A stretch of DNA of 64,000 nucleotides from DASXRA01 sp036506155 (lineage in GTDB: Bacteria; Actinomycetota; Actinomycetes; Mycobacteriales; Jatrophihabitantaceae): assembly GCA_036506155.1 (NCBI GenBank), contig DASXSF010000004.1:1-64000 (forward strand), read 5' to 3'. The position numbers and the translations under genes were made by a program. The notes beneath the pieces are model-generated. The model did no database searches and was not told where the DNA came from. It was given only the letters and a program-made list of their open reading frames with translations. How positions within the stretch are numbered: position 1 is the first letter of the stretch; each line of letters begins with the position of its first letter. Below, piece after piece: positions 43,494 to 51,958 of the stretch.

Positions 43494-45509
43494 TTAGATT
43501 GCGCGCACGCTCGCGACCAGTACCGACTCCGGGGCCCGAGCCGGCGCGGGCAGCCCGGCGCCGCCCAGCAGCGCGCCCGTTGACTCGACACCGTGCCCGT
43601 CCCACGTGCCCTGCCCCCGCACGTCCTCGACCCGGTACGTCAGCCCGGGGTCCAGCCCGGGCACGCGGAATGCCGGGGGATCGTGCACCGTCTCATCCAG
43701 CTGCACGTACCCGAACAGCGCCTCGGTGCGGTCGGCAGACACGACCCCGTGCACCAGCACGCCAGGTTCCGGGACGTCGACCCGCACGAGCCGGCCGCTG
43801 TGCAGCAATCCGCGATGCTGCTTGTACACCTCGACCCACCGTGCCAGCTCGTCCAGCTCGGAGCGCGTCGCCTCGGCAAGGTTCCATTGGATGCCGAACT
43901 GCCCGAAGAGCGCGGTCGCGACCCGGAAAGCCAGCGACGACACCCGCCCGGTCTGGTGCGAACGTTCCGCGGCGACGTGGGCGCCGAGGAACTCGAGCGG
44001 CACCAGCAGCGCCGACCAGCGCTGGATGTGCTGGCGGCTCAACGGGTCCGTGCCGTCGGACGTCCACACGCTGGCGAACCGGCGCAGCACCTCGAGGTCC
44101 ACGCGCCCGCCGCCCGATGCGCAGCTCTCCCACTCGATCTCCGGATGCCGCAGCCGCAACTCGTCGGCCAGCGCGTAGAACGCCAACGTCTGCGCGTGTA
44201 CCGCTGGCACGCCCGTCCCGGATCCCGCATCGACGAGATCGCGGTTGTGGTCCCACTTGACGAAGCTGATCGGGTATTCGGCGGCGAGGGCGTCGAATGC
44301 GTGCACCAGGTACGCGAACACGGCGGGGTTGGTGAGATCGAGCACCAACTGGTTCCGGGCCAGCGGCGGCACCCGGCCGCCCGTGGCGAGGATCCAGTCG
44401 GGATGCTCGCGGTAGAGCTGCGAGTCCGGGTTGACCATCTCCGGTTCCCACCAGAGGCCGAAGTCCATGCCGGCGCGCTGGACATGCTTGATCAGCGGGT
44501 GCAGCCCGTCCGGCCAGGTCGCCGGGTCGACGGTCCAATCGCCGAGGCCGACGGTGTCGTCACGCCGGCCCAGGAACCACCCGTCGTCCAGCACGAGCCG
44601 CTCGACGCCGACGCCCGCCGCGATATCGACCAGCCGAGCCAAGCGCTCTGCATCGTGGTCGAAATACACCGCTTCCCAGACGTTGAGCATGACCTTGCGC
44701 GGAGTGTGCACCGGCGCTGACGCGCGTACCTGCGCGTGGAAGGCCGCGCTCAGCCCGTCCAGGCCCTCGGCCGACGCGGCGACGTAGACCCACGGCGTGC
44801 GGTACTGCTCACCGGGCCCCAGGACGATCTCTCCGGGCAGCAGCAGCTCACCGCCGGCGAGCGTCGTCTCGCCGCTCGGCAACCGCTCCATGCGGTAGCG
44901 CGTGTTGCCGCTCCAGGCGACAGAAAGCCCCCACACTTCGCCCTGCCCGAAGCCGAACCCCGGCGTGCCCGCGACGAGCAGCGTCGGCGCGTCGTGCCCG
45001 GTACGGCCGCGCCGGCTCTCGCGCATCCACAGCCCGTCGGCCACGGGATGCCGCTGCGGCTGGCGTTCCATGCCCCAGCGTCCGGTCAGGTCGAGCACCT
45101 CGGCGGCCCGGTCGGGCAGCGGCACCGCGACGTCCACCGCATCGACGACGTATGGCATGTCGCCGTCGTTGCTCACCGTGTGACGACCGCGCAGCACGCC
45201 GCTCGCCAGCGCGTCGAACTCGCACCGCACTCGCAGGCCGGCTGCCCCGTCGAACGCCTCGAACGCGGCCGTATCCGTACTGGTGCGTACGGTGTGCACC
45301 TCGGTGAACAGTGGCGACCACGCGGTACCGTCCGGGCGATGCCCGGTGACGCCCGGCCGGCCCATCCAGCCGCGAGCGTGTTCGGGCAGCACGCTGACGC
45401 CACGCGCGGCCGGCGGAGCGCCGCCGAGCGGCACGCCGAACCAGACGATGTCCGGTAGCCGGTCCGGCGCCGTGCGCAGCACCAGCGCGCCGTTACCGAG
45501 CGAGATCAC
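43494..45509 (-). CDS. alpha-galactosidase, glycoside hydrolase family 36
   Basis: 671 residues from GTG 45509. N-terminal β-sandwich, then the (βα)8 barrel: DDGWFLGRRDDTVGLGDW, GLWWEPEMVNPDS, SFVKWDHNRDLVD with the nucleophile Asp of KWDxN, ESCASGGGRVDLEVLRRF, and TSDGTDPLSRQ with the acid/base Asp. Cytoplasmic, no signal peptide; hydrolyses terminal α-galactosides. The GTG follows the chorismate mutase stop by 2 nt, allowing reinitiation; a GTG at 45530 would overlap that gene by 19 bp. Same operon as chorismate mutase, a surprising partner. Confidence 0.92.
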   Translation of the reverse strand: MISLGNGALVLRTAPDRLPDIVWFGVPLGGAPPAARGVSVLPEHARGWMGRPGVTGHRPDGTAWSPLFTEVHTVRTSTDTAAFEAFDGAAGLRVRCEFDALASGVLRGRHTVSNDGDMPYVVDAVDVAVPLPDRAAEVLDLTGRWGMERQPQRHPVADGLWMRESRRGRTGHDAPTLLVAGTPGFGFGQGEVWGLSVAWSGNTRYRMERLPSGETTLAGGELLLPGEIVLGPGEQYRTPWVYVAASAEGLDGLSAAFHAQVRASAPVHTPRKVMLNVWEAVYFDHDAERLARLVDIAAGVGVERLVLDDGWFLGRRDDTVGLGDWTVDPATWPDGLHPLIKHVQRAGMDFGLWWEPEMVNPDSQLYREHPDWILATGGRVPPLARNQLVLDLTNPAVFAYLVHAFDALAAEYPISFVKWDHNRDLVDAGSGTGVPAVHAQTLAFYALADELRLRHPEIEWESCASGGGRVDLEVLRRFASVWTSDGTDPLSRQHIQRWSALLVPLEFLGAHVAAERSHQTGRVSSLAFRVATALFGQFGIQWNLAEATRSELDELARWVEVYKQHRGLLHSGRLVRVDVPEPGVLVHGVVSADRTEALFGYVQLDETVHDPPAFRVPGLDPGLTYRVEDVRGQGTWDGHGVESTGALLGGAGLPAPARAPESVLVASVRAI

Positions 45510-45511
45510 CG

Positions 45512-45796
45512 TCAGCGGGCGCCGCGGCACACGCGGAGCACTGCGTCGGCGAGCATTGCGCCCTCGGGGCCGAGCGCGTTCCGGTAGCCGTCCAGAACCG
45601 CGCGCTCGCGCCCGAGTTCGATGCGCGTGCCTCCCGCGTTGATCCGGGCGGTCTGGACGCGCCGCGACAGCCGGGTGCGTTCGGCTACCAGTCGGGTGAT
45701 CGCGCCGTCAAGCGCGTCGATCTGGCCGCGCAGGGTGGCTATGGCGGCGGAGTGGTCGGAAAGCTCCTGCTCGTCCGCGGCGGTGGCCATGGTCAT
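45512..45796 (-). CDS. chorismate mutase, AroQ class
   Basis: 94 residues. All-helical AroQ fold: LRGQIDALDGAITRLVAERT with the first-helix Arg, LSRRVQTARINAGG and RIELGRERAVLDGYRNALG. Converts chorismate to prephenate on the way to Phe and Tyr. Length and position next to pcrA/uvrD1 match the intracellular enzyme Rv0948c of M. tuberculosis, which is activated by binding DAHP synthase. ATG 45796 with AGAGGA 6 nt upstream; a second ATG follows two codons later. Preceded by a leader peptide and terminator hairpin. Confidence 0.93.
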   Translation of the reverse strand: MTMATAADEQELSDHSAAIATLRGQIDALDGAITRLVAERTRLSRRVQTARINAGGTRIELGRERAVLDGYRNALGPEGAMLADAVLRVCRGAR

Positions 45797-45841
45797 CGGT
45801 GTTCCTCTCGAAGGTTCCCCGCGTCGCGGCCCGAGACAACT

Positions 45842-45870
45842 GACGCCCCGGGCGGCGGGCCCGGGGCGTC
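45842..45870 (-). terminator. attenuator terminator hairpin before chorismate mutase
   Basis: GACGCCCCGGG and CCCGGGGCGTC form a perfect 11-bp stem around 7 nt, between the leader-peptide stop and the chorismate mutase start. Followed on the transcript by AGTTGTCT, a short T-containing run. Confidence 0.7.
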
Positions 45871-45884
45871 TGCGGTCTGCGTGA

Positions 45885-45944
45885 TCAGCCGGAAACGACG
45901 GGCACCGTGGGGTACCCGTAAAAAAACTCGTGGCGGCTGAGCAT
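45885..45944 (-). CDS. aromatic leader peptide for attenuation of chorismate mutase
   Basis: Short ORF of 19 codons, MLSRHEFFYGYPTVPVVSG, ending with TGA 14 nt before the terminator hairpin. Four aromatic residues within five codons (Phe7, Phe8, Tyr9, Tyr11) make ribosome stalling depend on charged tRNA-Phe and tRNA-Tyr, the end products of the chorismate mutase branch. A second hairpin (45898-45919; 9 bp with one G-U) overlaps the Tyr codons and what follows, as a 1:2 or pause structure should. No ribosome binding site is present, so it may be translated from a leaderless transcript. Expression is inferred. Confidence 0.65.
   Translation of the reverse strand: MLSRHEFFYGYPTVPVVSG
45898..45919 (-). 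other. pause-type hairpin overlapping the leader peptide
   Basis: On the transcript ACGGGUACC pairs with GGUGCCCGU (one G-U) around CCAC. It spans codons Tyr9 to Val16 of the leader, so a ribosome stalled at FFYGY would melt it. Confidence 0.55.
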
Positions 45945-45950
45945 GAAGTG

Positions 45951-45980
45951 ATGGTGCCATGCCAGGGGCGGCAGCGGCAA
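45951..45980 (-). promoter_or_regulatory. weak candidate promoter for the leader peptide
   Basis: Minus strand TTGCCG (45980-45975), 18-nt spacer, CACCAT (45956-45951), ending 6 nt before the leader ATG. Only A2 and T6 of the -10 match; proposed from position. Confidence 0.25.
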
Positions 45981-46040
45981 CCGCAGTGGGACGAGCATCT
46001 CACTATGGAAGACCGCCGCGCTGCCTCGATCCTGATGGCG

Positions 46041-46085
46041 TGATCTTGGAGCTGTGGTCGAAGAGCAACCGGAACTCCAAGATCA
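46041..46085. repeat. 20-5-20 palindromic repeat, copy 3
   Basis: TGATCTTGGAGCTGTGGTCG, 5-nt spacer, CAACCGGAACTCCAAGATCA. Diverged inner arms, conserved outer arms. Between the divergent chorismate mutase leader and pcrA, in a 354-bp region (45797-46150) otherwise holding the attenuator. Confidence 0.75.
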
Positions 46086-46134
46086 TCGCCGGATTGGGGC
46101 GGTGGCGTGGCGCCCGCGCGTCGGTGCGCGCCCG

Positions 46135-46140
46135 TAGGCT
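46135..46140 (+). promoter_or_regulatory. -10 element for pcrA
   Basis: TAGGCT ends 10 nt before the pcrA ATG, giving at most a 4-nt leader. Confidence 0.45.
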
Positions 46141-46150
46141 GGCAGACAAC

Positions 46151-48391
46151 ATGAGCACCGACGTCGACACCCTGCTGGAGGGGCTGAACCCACAGCAGCG
46201 CAAGGCCGTTGTCCACCAGGGCACCCCGCTGCTCATCGTTGCCGGCGCCGGCTCCGGCAAGACCCGGGTGCTCACTCACCGGGTGGCGTACCTGCTCGCC
46301 GCGCGCGACGTACGCCCCGGTCAGATCCTCGCGATCACGTTCACCAACAAGGCGGCAGGCGAGATGAAGGAACGGGTCGCCGCTCTCATCGGGCCACGAG
46401 CCCGGTCCATGTGGGTCAGCACGTTCCACTCCATGTGCGTGCGCATCCTGCGCGCGGACGGCAAGGCGCTCGGCCTGCGGTCGTCGTTCTCGATCTACGA
46501 CGCCGACGACTCCACCCGGCTGATGACGCTGATCGCCCGCGAGCTCGACCTGGACATCAAGCGCTACCCGCCGAAGTCGCTCACCGCCCAGGTCAGCAAC
46601 CTCAAGAACGAGCTCGTCACCGCGACCGCCTGGGCAGACAAGGCAACGAGCGCGCACGAGAAGGTGCTGGCCGAGGCGTACACGCGCTACCAGGCAAGGC
46701 TGCGCGAGGCGCACGCCCTCGACTTCGACGACCTGATCATGACGACGGTCGAGCTGCTCCAGGAGCACCGCGACGTCGCGGAGAGGTATCGCGAGCGGTT
46801 CAAGCACGTGCTGGTCGACGAGTACCAAGACACCAACCACGCGCAGTACGTGCTGGTCCGCGAGCTGTCCCGCGATGCCGAGCTTGCCGTTGTGGGTGAC
46901 GCCGACCAGTCGATCTACGCGTTCCGCGGCGCCACCATCCGCAACATCCTGGAGTTCGAGCGCGACTTCCCGAACGCGACCGTGATCCTGCTCGAGCAGA
47001 ACTACCGCTCCACCCAGACCATCCTCAATGCCGCCAACGCCGTGATCGCCCGCAACACCGACCGTAAGCCGAAGAACCTGTGGTCCGACGCCGGCGCGGG
47101 CACCCCGATCGAGGGTTACGTCGCCGAGAACGAGCACGACGAAGCCGCCTGGGTGGCCCAGCAGGCCGAGAAGTACCAGCCGTCCGACGTTGCCGTCTTC
47201 TACCGAACCAATGCCCAATCGCGAGTCTTCGAGGAGGTGTTCATCCGCGTCGGCATGCCGTACCGCGTCGTCGGCGGGGTGCGCTTCTACGAGCGGCGCG
47301 AGGTGCGCGATGCCCTGGCGTACCTCCGCTTGATCGCCAACCCCGATGACGTGGTGAGCCTGCGCCGCATCCTGAACACGCCCCGTCGCGGCATCGGCGA
47401 CCGCGCCCAGGCGTATGTCGACGCGCTCGCGCGGCACGAAGGCATCACGTTCGCCGCGGCGCTCGAACGGGCTGACGCGGCACCCGGCATCAATCCCAGG
47501 TCGTGGCACGCGATCCGTGCGTTCCTCGACCTGCTGACCGACCTGCGCGCCGTGGCCGTCGACGGCACACCGAGCGAGATCCTCGAGGCGGTGCTGGACC
47601 AGACCGGCTACCTGCGTGAGCTCGACCAGAGCAAGGACCCGCAGGACCAGGGCCGCGTCGAGAACCTCCGCGAGTTGGTCAGTGTCGCCCGTGAGTTCGA
47701 GGAGTCCGCCGGGGAGGTCAGCCTCGACGCGTTCCTCGAGCAAGTGTCGCTCGTGTCGGATGCCGACACCGTGCCGGACGCCTCCGGAGGCGTCGTCACG
47801 CTCATGACGCTGCACACCGCAAAAGGGCTGGAGTTCCCGGTCGTGTTCCTCACCGGACTGGAAGAGGGCGTGTTCCCGCACATGCGTACGACCGACGTCG
47901 ACGAACTGGCCGAGGAGCGCCGCCTTGCATACGTCGGCATCACCCGGGCTCGCGAGCGGCTGTACCTGTCCCGGGCGCTTGCCCGCAGCGCGTGGGGGCG
48001 TCCGCAGTGGAACCTGCCGTCGCGGTTCCTGGACGAGGTGCCCGGCGAGCTCGTCGAGTGGAGCGGAGCGGTCGACCGGCGGCCCTTTGTCGGCTACGGG
48101 GACGACGCGCCGAGCCGGTACGGCGACCACGGCTACCGGGCGACCACGCTCCGCTCGGCGCAGGAGCAACTCGCCGCGTCGCGGCTGCGCAGCGGCGGGC
48201 TGCGCGGCGGTGCCGGCAACCGGGCCATTCTCGCACTGGAAACCGGCGATCGGGTCACCCACGATGCCTGGGGTCTGGGCACCGTCGTCGACACCCGGGG
48301 CAGCGGCGAGCAGGCCCAGGCGCAGATCGACTTCGGCAGCGCCGGCCGCAAGTGGCTGGTGCTGCGCTACGCGGCCCTGGAGAAGCTCTAA
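46151..48391 (+). CDS. pcrA: UvrD1/PcrA superfamily 1A DNA helicase
   Basis: 746 residues. Walker A AGAGSGKT (31-38), motif Ia ITFTNKAAGEM, motif II VDEYQDTNHAQY, motif III VGDADQSIYAFRGA, motif IV LEQNYRST, motif V VTLMTLHTAKGLEFPVVFLT and motif VI YVGITRARERLYL. The C-terminal IDFGSAGRKWLVLRYAALEK is the RNA-polymerase-interacting Tudor-like domain of PcrA/UvrD1. Acts in repair and transcription-coupled processes. ATG 46151 chosen by homology; an open frame upstream spans the palindromic repeat. Neighbour of chorismate mutase as in mycobacteria. Confidence 0.97.
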   Translation: MSTDVDTLLEGLNPQQRKAVVHQGTPLLIVAGAGSGKTRVLTHRVAYLLAARDVRPGQILAITFTNKAAGEMKERVAALIGPRARSMWVSTFHSMCVRILRADGKALGLRSSFSIYDADDSTRLMTLIARELDLDIKRYPPKSLTAQVSNLKNELVTATAWADKATSAHEKVLAEAYTRYQARLREAHALDFDDLIMTTVELLQEHRDVAERYRERFKHVLVDEYQDTNHAQYVLVRELSRDAELAVVGDADQSIYAFRGATIRNILEFERDFPNATVILLEQNYRSTQTILNAANAVIARNTDRKPKNLWSDAGAGTPIEGYVAENEHDEAAWVAQQAEKYQPSDVAVFYRTNAQSRVFEEVFIRVGMPYRVVGGVRFYERREVRDALAYLRLIANPDDVVSLRRILNTPRRGIGDRAQAYVDALARHEGITFAAALERADAAPGINPRSWHAIRAFLDLLTDLRAVAVDGTPSEILEAVLDQTGYLRELDQSKDPQDQGRVENLRELVSVAREFEESAGEVSLDAFLEQVSLVSDADTVPDASGGVVTLMTLHTAKGLEFPVVFLTGLEEGVFPHMRTTDVDELAEERRLAYVGITRARERLYLSRALARSAWGRPQWNLPSRFLDEVPGELVEWSGAVDRRPFVGYGDDAPSRYGDHGYRATTLRSAQEQLAASRLRSGGLRGGAGNRAILALETGDRVTHDAWGLGTVVDTRGSGEQAQAQIDFGSAGRKWLVLRYAALEKL

Positions 48392-48987
48392 CTCCGCACC
48401 ACGCGGTAGCGCAGGTGGGTGACCATCTCGGTGCCTGTGGGCTCGGCGATCGGCTCGAGGGTCAGCGGGCCGACGCCGTCGAAGAGCCGCTCGCCGCGGC
48501 CCAGCGCCGCGGGCACGACGTGCAGGCGTAGCACGTCGATGGCCCCGGCGGCGAGGTACTGGTTCACGGTGTGGGCGCCTCCGGCGATCGATACGTCGCC
48601 GTCGCCGGCGGCGTCACGTGCCTGGGCCAGCGACGCGTGGATGCCGTCGGTGACGAACGTGAACATCGTGCCGCCCTGCATCAGTACCGGCGCGCGGGCG
48701 TGATGGGTCAACACGAACACCGGCGCGTGAAAAGGCGGCTCGTCGCCCCACCAGCCGGTCCAGCTCTCGTCCCAGTCGCCGCGGCCCGGACCGAACATGT
48801 TGCGGCCCATGATGTAGGCGCGGGCGGCCAGGATCGGCGCGAAATCCGCGGCGTGCCGTTCGCGGTGCTCGAACATCCAGAGGTGCAGCGCCTCGGCGTC
48901 GTCGCCGAACGGCTTGTCCAGGCGCTGGTTGAGCCCGGCGGCGAAGCCGTCGACCGATATCGACATGTCGCACGTGACCTTGCTCAT
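48388..48987 (-). CDS. dihydrofolate reductase/RibD C-terminal-fold protein
   Basis: 199 residues. N-terminal KVTCDMSISVDGFAAGLNQR, YIMGRNMFGPGRGDWDESWT, VFVLTHHAR and DVSIAGGAHTVNQYLAAGAI are the usual motifs of the small DHFR-like 'dihydrofolate reductase family' proteins of actinobacteria. NADPH binding is likely; the true substrate is unknown and it is probably not the housekeeping DHFR. GAGG lies about 7 nt before the ATG. Convergent with pcrA, 4-bp overlap. Confidence 0.88.
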   Translation of the reverse strand: MSKVTCDMSISVDGFAAGLNQRLDKPFGDDAEALHLWMFEHRERHAADFAPILAARAYIMGRNMFGPGRGDWDESWTGWWGDEPPFHAPVFVLTHHARAPVLMQGGTMFTFVTDGIHASLAQARDAAGDGDVSIAGGAHTVNQYLAAGAIDVLRLHVVPAALGRGERLFDGVGPLTLEPIAEPTGTEMVTHLRYRVVRS

Positions 48988-49047
48988 CGTGCCTCCTCGG
49001 GTCGGTTACCCGAAACGTCGGCGCCGACGGGACCCTCTCGACATCTG

Positions 49048-50577
49048 TCAGCCGAGTTTGCCCTTGCCCAAGGGCTTGCACTCGCTCGACGGTCCGACGT
49101 AGTGCGGCGACTGAAGCAACACGAACTTGTCCTGCCGGAAGATCACCTTGTAGCCGTGCTGCTCCGCCGCCGTCAGTATGGGGCCGGGCTTAGGCGCCGG
49201 TGGGTTGCCGCCGATGTCCGGGGAGCCGAGGTCGAGCGCGAGGAAGTCCGCTGTCCATCGCTGGGTCAGCGGCAGTGTCACGTAGTCGCGGGCGGTCAGG
49301 TGCGGCACGAGTTTGTTGTCCGCCTCGATACACGCGTTGTGCGGCAGGCGCGCGACGACGGCGCGAGCCGCGGAAAGTGCTGCCTGGCTGCCGATGCCTC
49401 GGGTGTTGCGCATCTGCTGCCAGGCGAACGGGTGGCTCTTATACGTGTAGAACGGCAGCAGTACCGGCACCGCTACCAGCCACGCGGCGAAGGCGATGCG
49501 TGCGCGGCGCGCCCCGTCCGTAGCCCGGAACAGGCCAAGTTTGGCCGCACCGTCGACGGTGGCCATCGCAAGTACGAGCCAGGGCAGGGCGTTGTAGTGG
49601 AAGTGCGGCTCCCACAGGTTCGATCGCGAGTTGAAGAAACGCTCGGCGATCAGCGGCAGGGCGAGCATCGCGTACGGCGAGCGCAGGAACAACAGCGCGA
49701 ACGGCAGCGTCAGGTATGCCAGGGTCTGGGACTTGATCGACGGGGTGAAGAACAGCTTCACTGCATGCCACGGGTGGGCCACGATGTTCCAGAGCGCGTC
49801 CGGGAGGTTCTTGCCGAGCGCGTCGAACTGGCCGCCGTACGCGAAGCCCTGCCCGCGGGCGAAGTGCGGAATGATCACGGTCGTCGTGACCACATACGCG
49901 ACGAGGCCACCGGCGGCGAGCGCAAGCGCGCGCCAGTACGGGCGGCGGCGCTGCAGCAACCGCAGCAAGGCGAGCAGCGCGACGACGATGCCCATGTCCT
50001 CGCGGATGAACAGCAGTAGAACCGACCAGAGCAGCAGCCTGCGGTCGTCGCGCCGGTCCAGGGCGTCGATCGCCAGGGCGAGCAACGGCGTGGCGAATGC
50101 CACCTCGTGGAAGTCGAAGTCGATCAAGGCCTGTATCGGCCAGCCGAGGGCGAACGCGGCGGTGATCAGCAGTGATATCCGCGGACCCGTGCGCCGCCGG
50201 GTGAAGCGGTACACCACCGGAATCGCGGCGGCGGTCAGCACGGCCTGAACGACGATGAGGACGTTCGGGCTGTCCCAGATCCAGTAGAGCGGCGCGATGA
50301 TCGCGATGATCGGGTGGAAGTGGTCGCCGAGGACGTTGGCGCCCGGCCCTTTCAAGGGAACCATCGGCGCCTGGAATTGCGCGTATGCGCGCAGCGCCTG
50401 GTCAAAGATGCCGAGGTCGTAGCCGGTGGTGCGGTACGTGTATTGGGCGTACAGCGCGTGGACCAGGTACGCGGCCAGGCAGCACAACGTCAGAATCGTG
50501 ACGCCGGGGGCCTCACGCACCCGATCCATACGCTGCCGTACGGAGATGGTCGCGCGTTCCGCGATCGTCGCGGTCAT
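49048..50577 (-). CDS. DUF2079 polytopic membrane protein, glycosyltransferase-like
   Basis: 509 residues with about ten membrane helices. GYDLGIFDQALRAYAQFQAP and LGDHFHPIIAIIAPLYWIWD are DUF2079 hallmarks; the first extracytoplasmic loop with an Asp pair and the FHPI motif resembles GT-C glycosyltransferases that use polyprenyl-phosphate sugars. A soluble C-terminal tail ends PGPILTAAEQHGYKVIFRQD. ATG overlaps the stop of the upstream gene (ATGA), so both are one operon; both probably act on cell-envelope sugars. Donor and acceptor unknown. Confidence 0.87.
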   Translation of the reverse strand: MTATIAERATISVRQRMDRVREAPGVTILTLCCLAAYLVHALYAQYTYRTTGYDLGIFDQALRAYAQFQAPMVPLKGPGANVLGDHFHPIIAIIAPLYWIWDSPNVLIVVQAVLTAAAIPVVYRFTRRRTGPRISLLITAAFALGWPIQALIDFDFHEVAFATPLLALAIDALDRRDDRRLLLWSVLLLFIREDMGIVVALLALLRLLQRRRPYWRALALAAGGLVAYVVTTTVIIPHFARGQGFAYGGQFDALGKNLPDALWNIVAHPWHAVKLFFTPSIKSQTLAYLTLPFALLFLRSPYAMLALPLIAERFFNSRSNLWEPHFHYNALPWLVLAMATVDGAAKLGLFRATDGARRARIAFAAWLVAVPVLLPFYTYKSHPFAWQQMRNTRGIGSQAALSAARAVVARLPHNACIEADNKLVPHLTARDYVTLPLTQRWTADFLALDLGSPDIGGNPPAPKPGPILTAAEQHGYKVIFRQDKFVLLQSPHYVGPSSECKPLGKGKLG

Positions 50578-51860
50578 GACGCTGCCCGGGTCCGGCGCCA
50601 GACCTCGGCACCGGCCAGCCAGGCCAGCCAGCACAGCAGTGCGTTGCGGACGGTCAGCAGCATCGTCATCGGCACGATGGCCCAGCCGACGTTGACCAGC
50701 CGGCCGTACCAGATCGGGTAGACGAACTGGGTACACACCGACACGACGATCAGCAGCCGGGCGATGCGCCGCACCGCGGGATCAGCCGGCGCCAGTACGA
50801 ACAGGGCGGCGACCGGTCCGCCCAGCCACAGGATGTACTGCGGGCTCAGCGTCTTGTTCGTCACGGTGAGCACGGCTGCCGCGGCGAGAATCAGCCAGCC
50901 GAGCGTCGTCAGCTCGGGGGCGCGCCGGCAGCGCAGCCACAGCCAGGCGAGGGCGAGCAGCGCGACTGCCGTCAACACGGTGGACGCGACCACCATCGTG
51001 TGCACACCGGCGCCGAATATCTCGGTGGCCTTGTACGTGCTCGTGCGGACGTCCCAGACCCCGTGCGGACGCACGACACGGGCGAGCATCAGCGGCGTCG
51101 CCGGCACCGACTCGATCTGGAGCCCTCGCGCGGCTTGCCAGTTGATGGGCGACACCAGCCGGCCGTATCCGGCCACGGCCAGGCTGACCGCCGCCAGCAC
51201 CCCGGCCGTGATCGCGAACGCGACGAGGATGGTCGCCCGCCCTGTCCGGCGGAGCAGGAACACCGGCAGCATCACCACCGGCCACAGCTTCAGCGCGACG
51301 CCGACGCCCGTGAGCACGCCGGTCCAGCGTGGGCGGCGCACCATCGCCAGTACGGCAGCACCGGTCAGCACCGCGGGCACGAGGTCAAATCGGAAGTACG
51401 CCAGCGCCCCGGTCGCAGGCAGGAACAGCAACCAGAACGCCACAGCCGGCGAGATCCGCCGGCCGGTCATCCGCCACAGGAACGCGGTGAAGACCGCATC
51501 AACGGCGAGCATCGACGCGACGAACAGGAATGCAAACGCCACGGTGGAAACCGCACCTAACAGGAACTGCGGCACCATGATCCCGAGGACCGGCACCGGA
51601 TATTCCTGCAGCGTCAGCCGCAACGACCCGCCGTAGAACATGCTGTGCAGGCTGCGCGCGTAGTAGCGGACGTCGCCCGTGACCGGGCCGCCGAACAGGC
51701 CCACCACCACGAACATCGCCGCGCGAGACGCCGTCCAAGTGAGCGCGATCGCGCGTGCGTCGGCGGCGGTGAACGCAGCGGGCAGTGGCAGGCGTAGAAA
51801 TGCCGGAGGCCGGGTTGAGCGACTGTCGGCCGGCGACCGGGTCAGCTCGGTGGTCGCCAT
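50574..51860 (-). CDS. DUF2029/GT87-like membrane mannosyltransferase-type protein
   Basis: 428 residues with about ten membrane helices. GPVTGDVRYYARSLHSMFYG, LTLQEYPVPVLGIMVPQFLL (the YP motif), FRFDLVPAVLTGAAVLAM, GVGVALKLWPVVMLPVFLL and NKTLSPQYILWLGGPVAAL are the GT87 (PimE/DUF2029) pattern for polyprenol-phosphomannose-dependent transferases. ATG 51860 has GGAGA 5 nt upstream, better than an ATG 36 nt further out. First gene of the two-gene operon. Confidence 0.85.
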   Translation of the reverse strand: MATTELTRSPADSRSTRPPAFLRLPLPAAFTAADARAIALTWTASRAAMFVVVGLFGGPVTGDVRYYARSLHSMFYGGSLRLTLQEYPVPVLGIMVPQFLLGAVSTVAFAFLFVASMLAVDAVFTAFLWRMTGRRISPAVAFWLLFLPATGALAYFRFDLVPAVLTGAAVLAMVRRPRWTGVLTGVGVALKLWPVVMLPVFLLRRTGRATILVAFAITAGVLAAVSLAVAGYGRLVSPINWQAARGLQIESVPATPLMLARVVRPHGVWDVRTSTYKATEIFGAGVHTMVVASTVLTAVALLALAWLWLRCRRAPELTTLGWLILAAAAVLTVTNKTLSPQYILWLGGPVAALFVLAPADPAVRRIARLLIVVSVCTQFVYPIWYGRLVNVGWAIVPMTMLLTVRNALLCWLAWLAGAEVWRRTRAAS

Positions 51861-51958
51861 GGTCTCCTCGTGGACGCTTGTGGCCACAGTCCGCACCCTG
51901 ACCGGACGGTGCGGGCATAGGGTACCTGGCAGGGAGTAGCGCTACAGGAGGACCGTCC

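Noticed and set aside
45797..48262. Upstream continuation of the chorismate mutase frame over pcrA
   Set aside because: It is the antisense shadow of pcrA; the mutase begins at 45796 after a purine-rich site.
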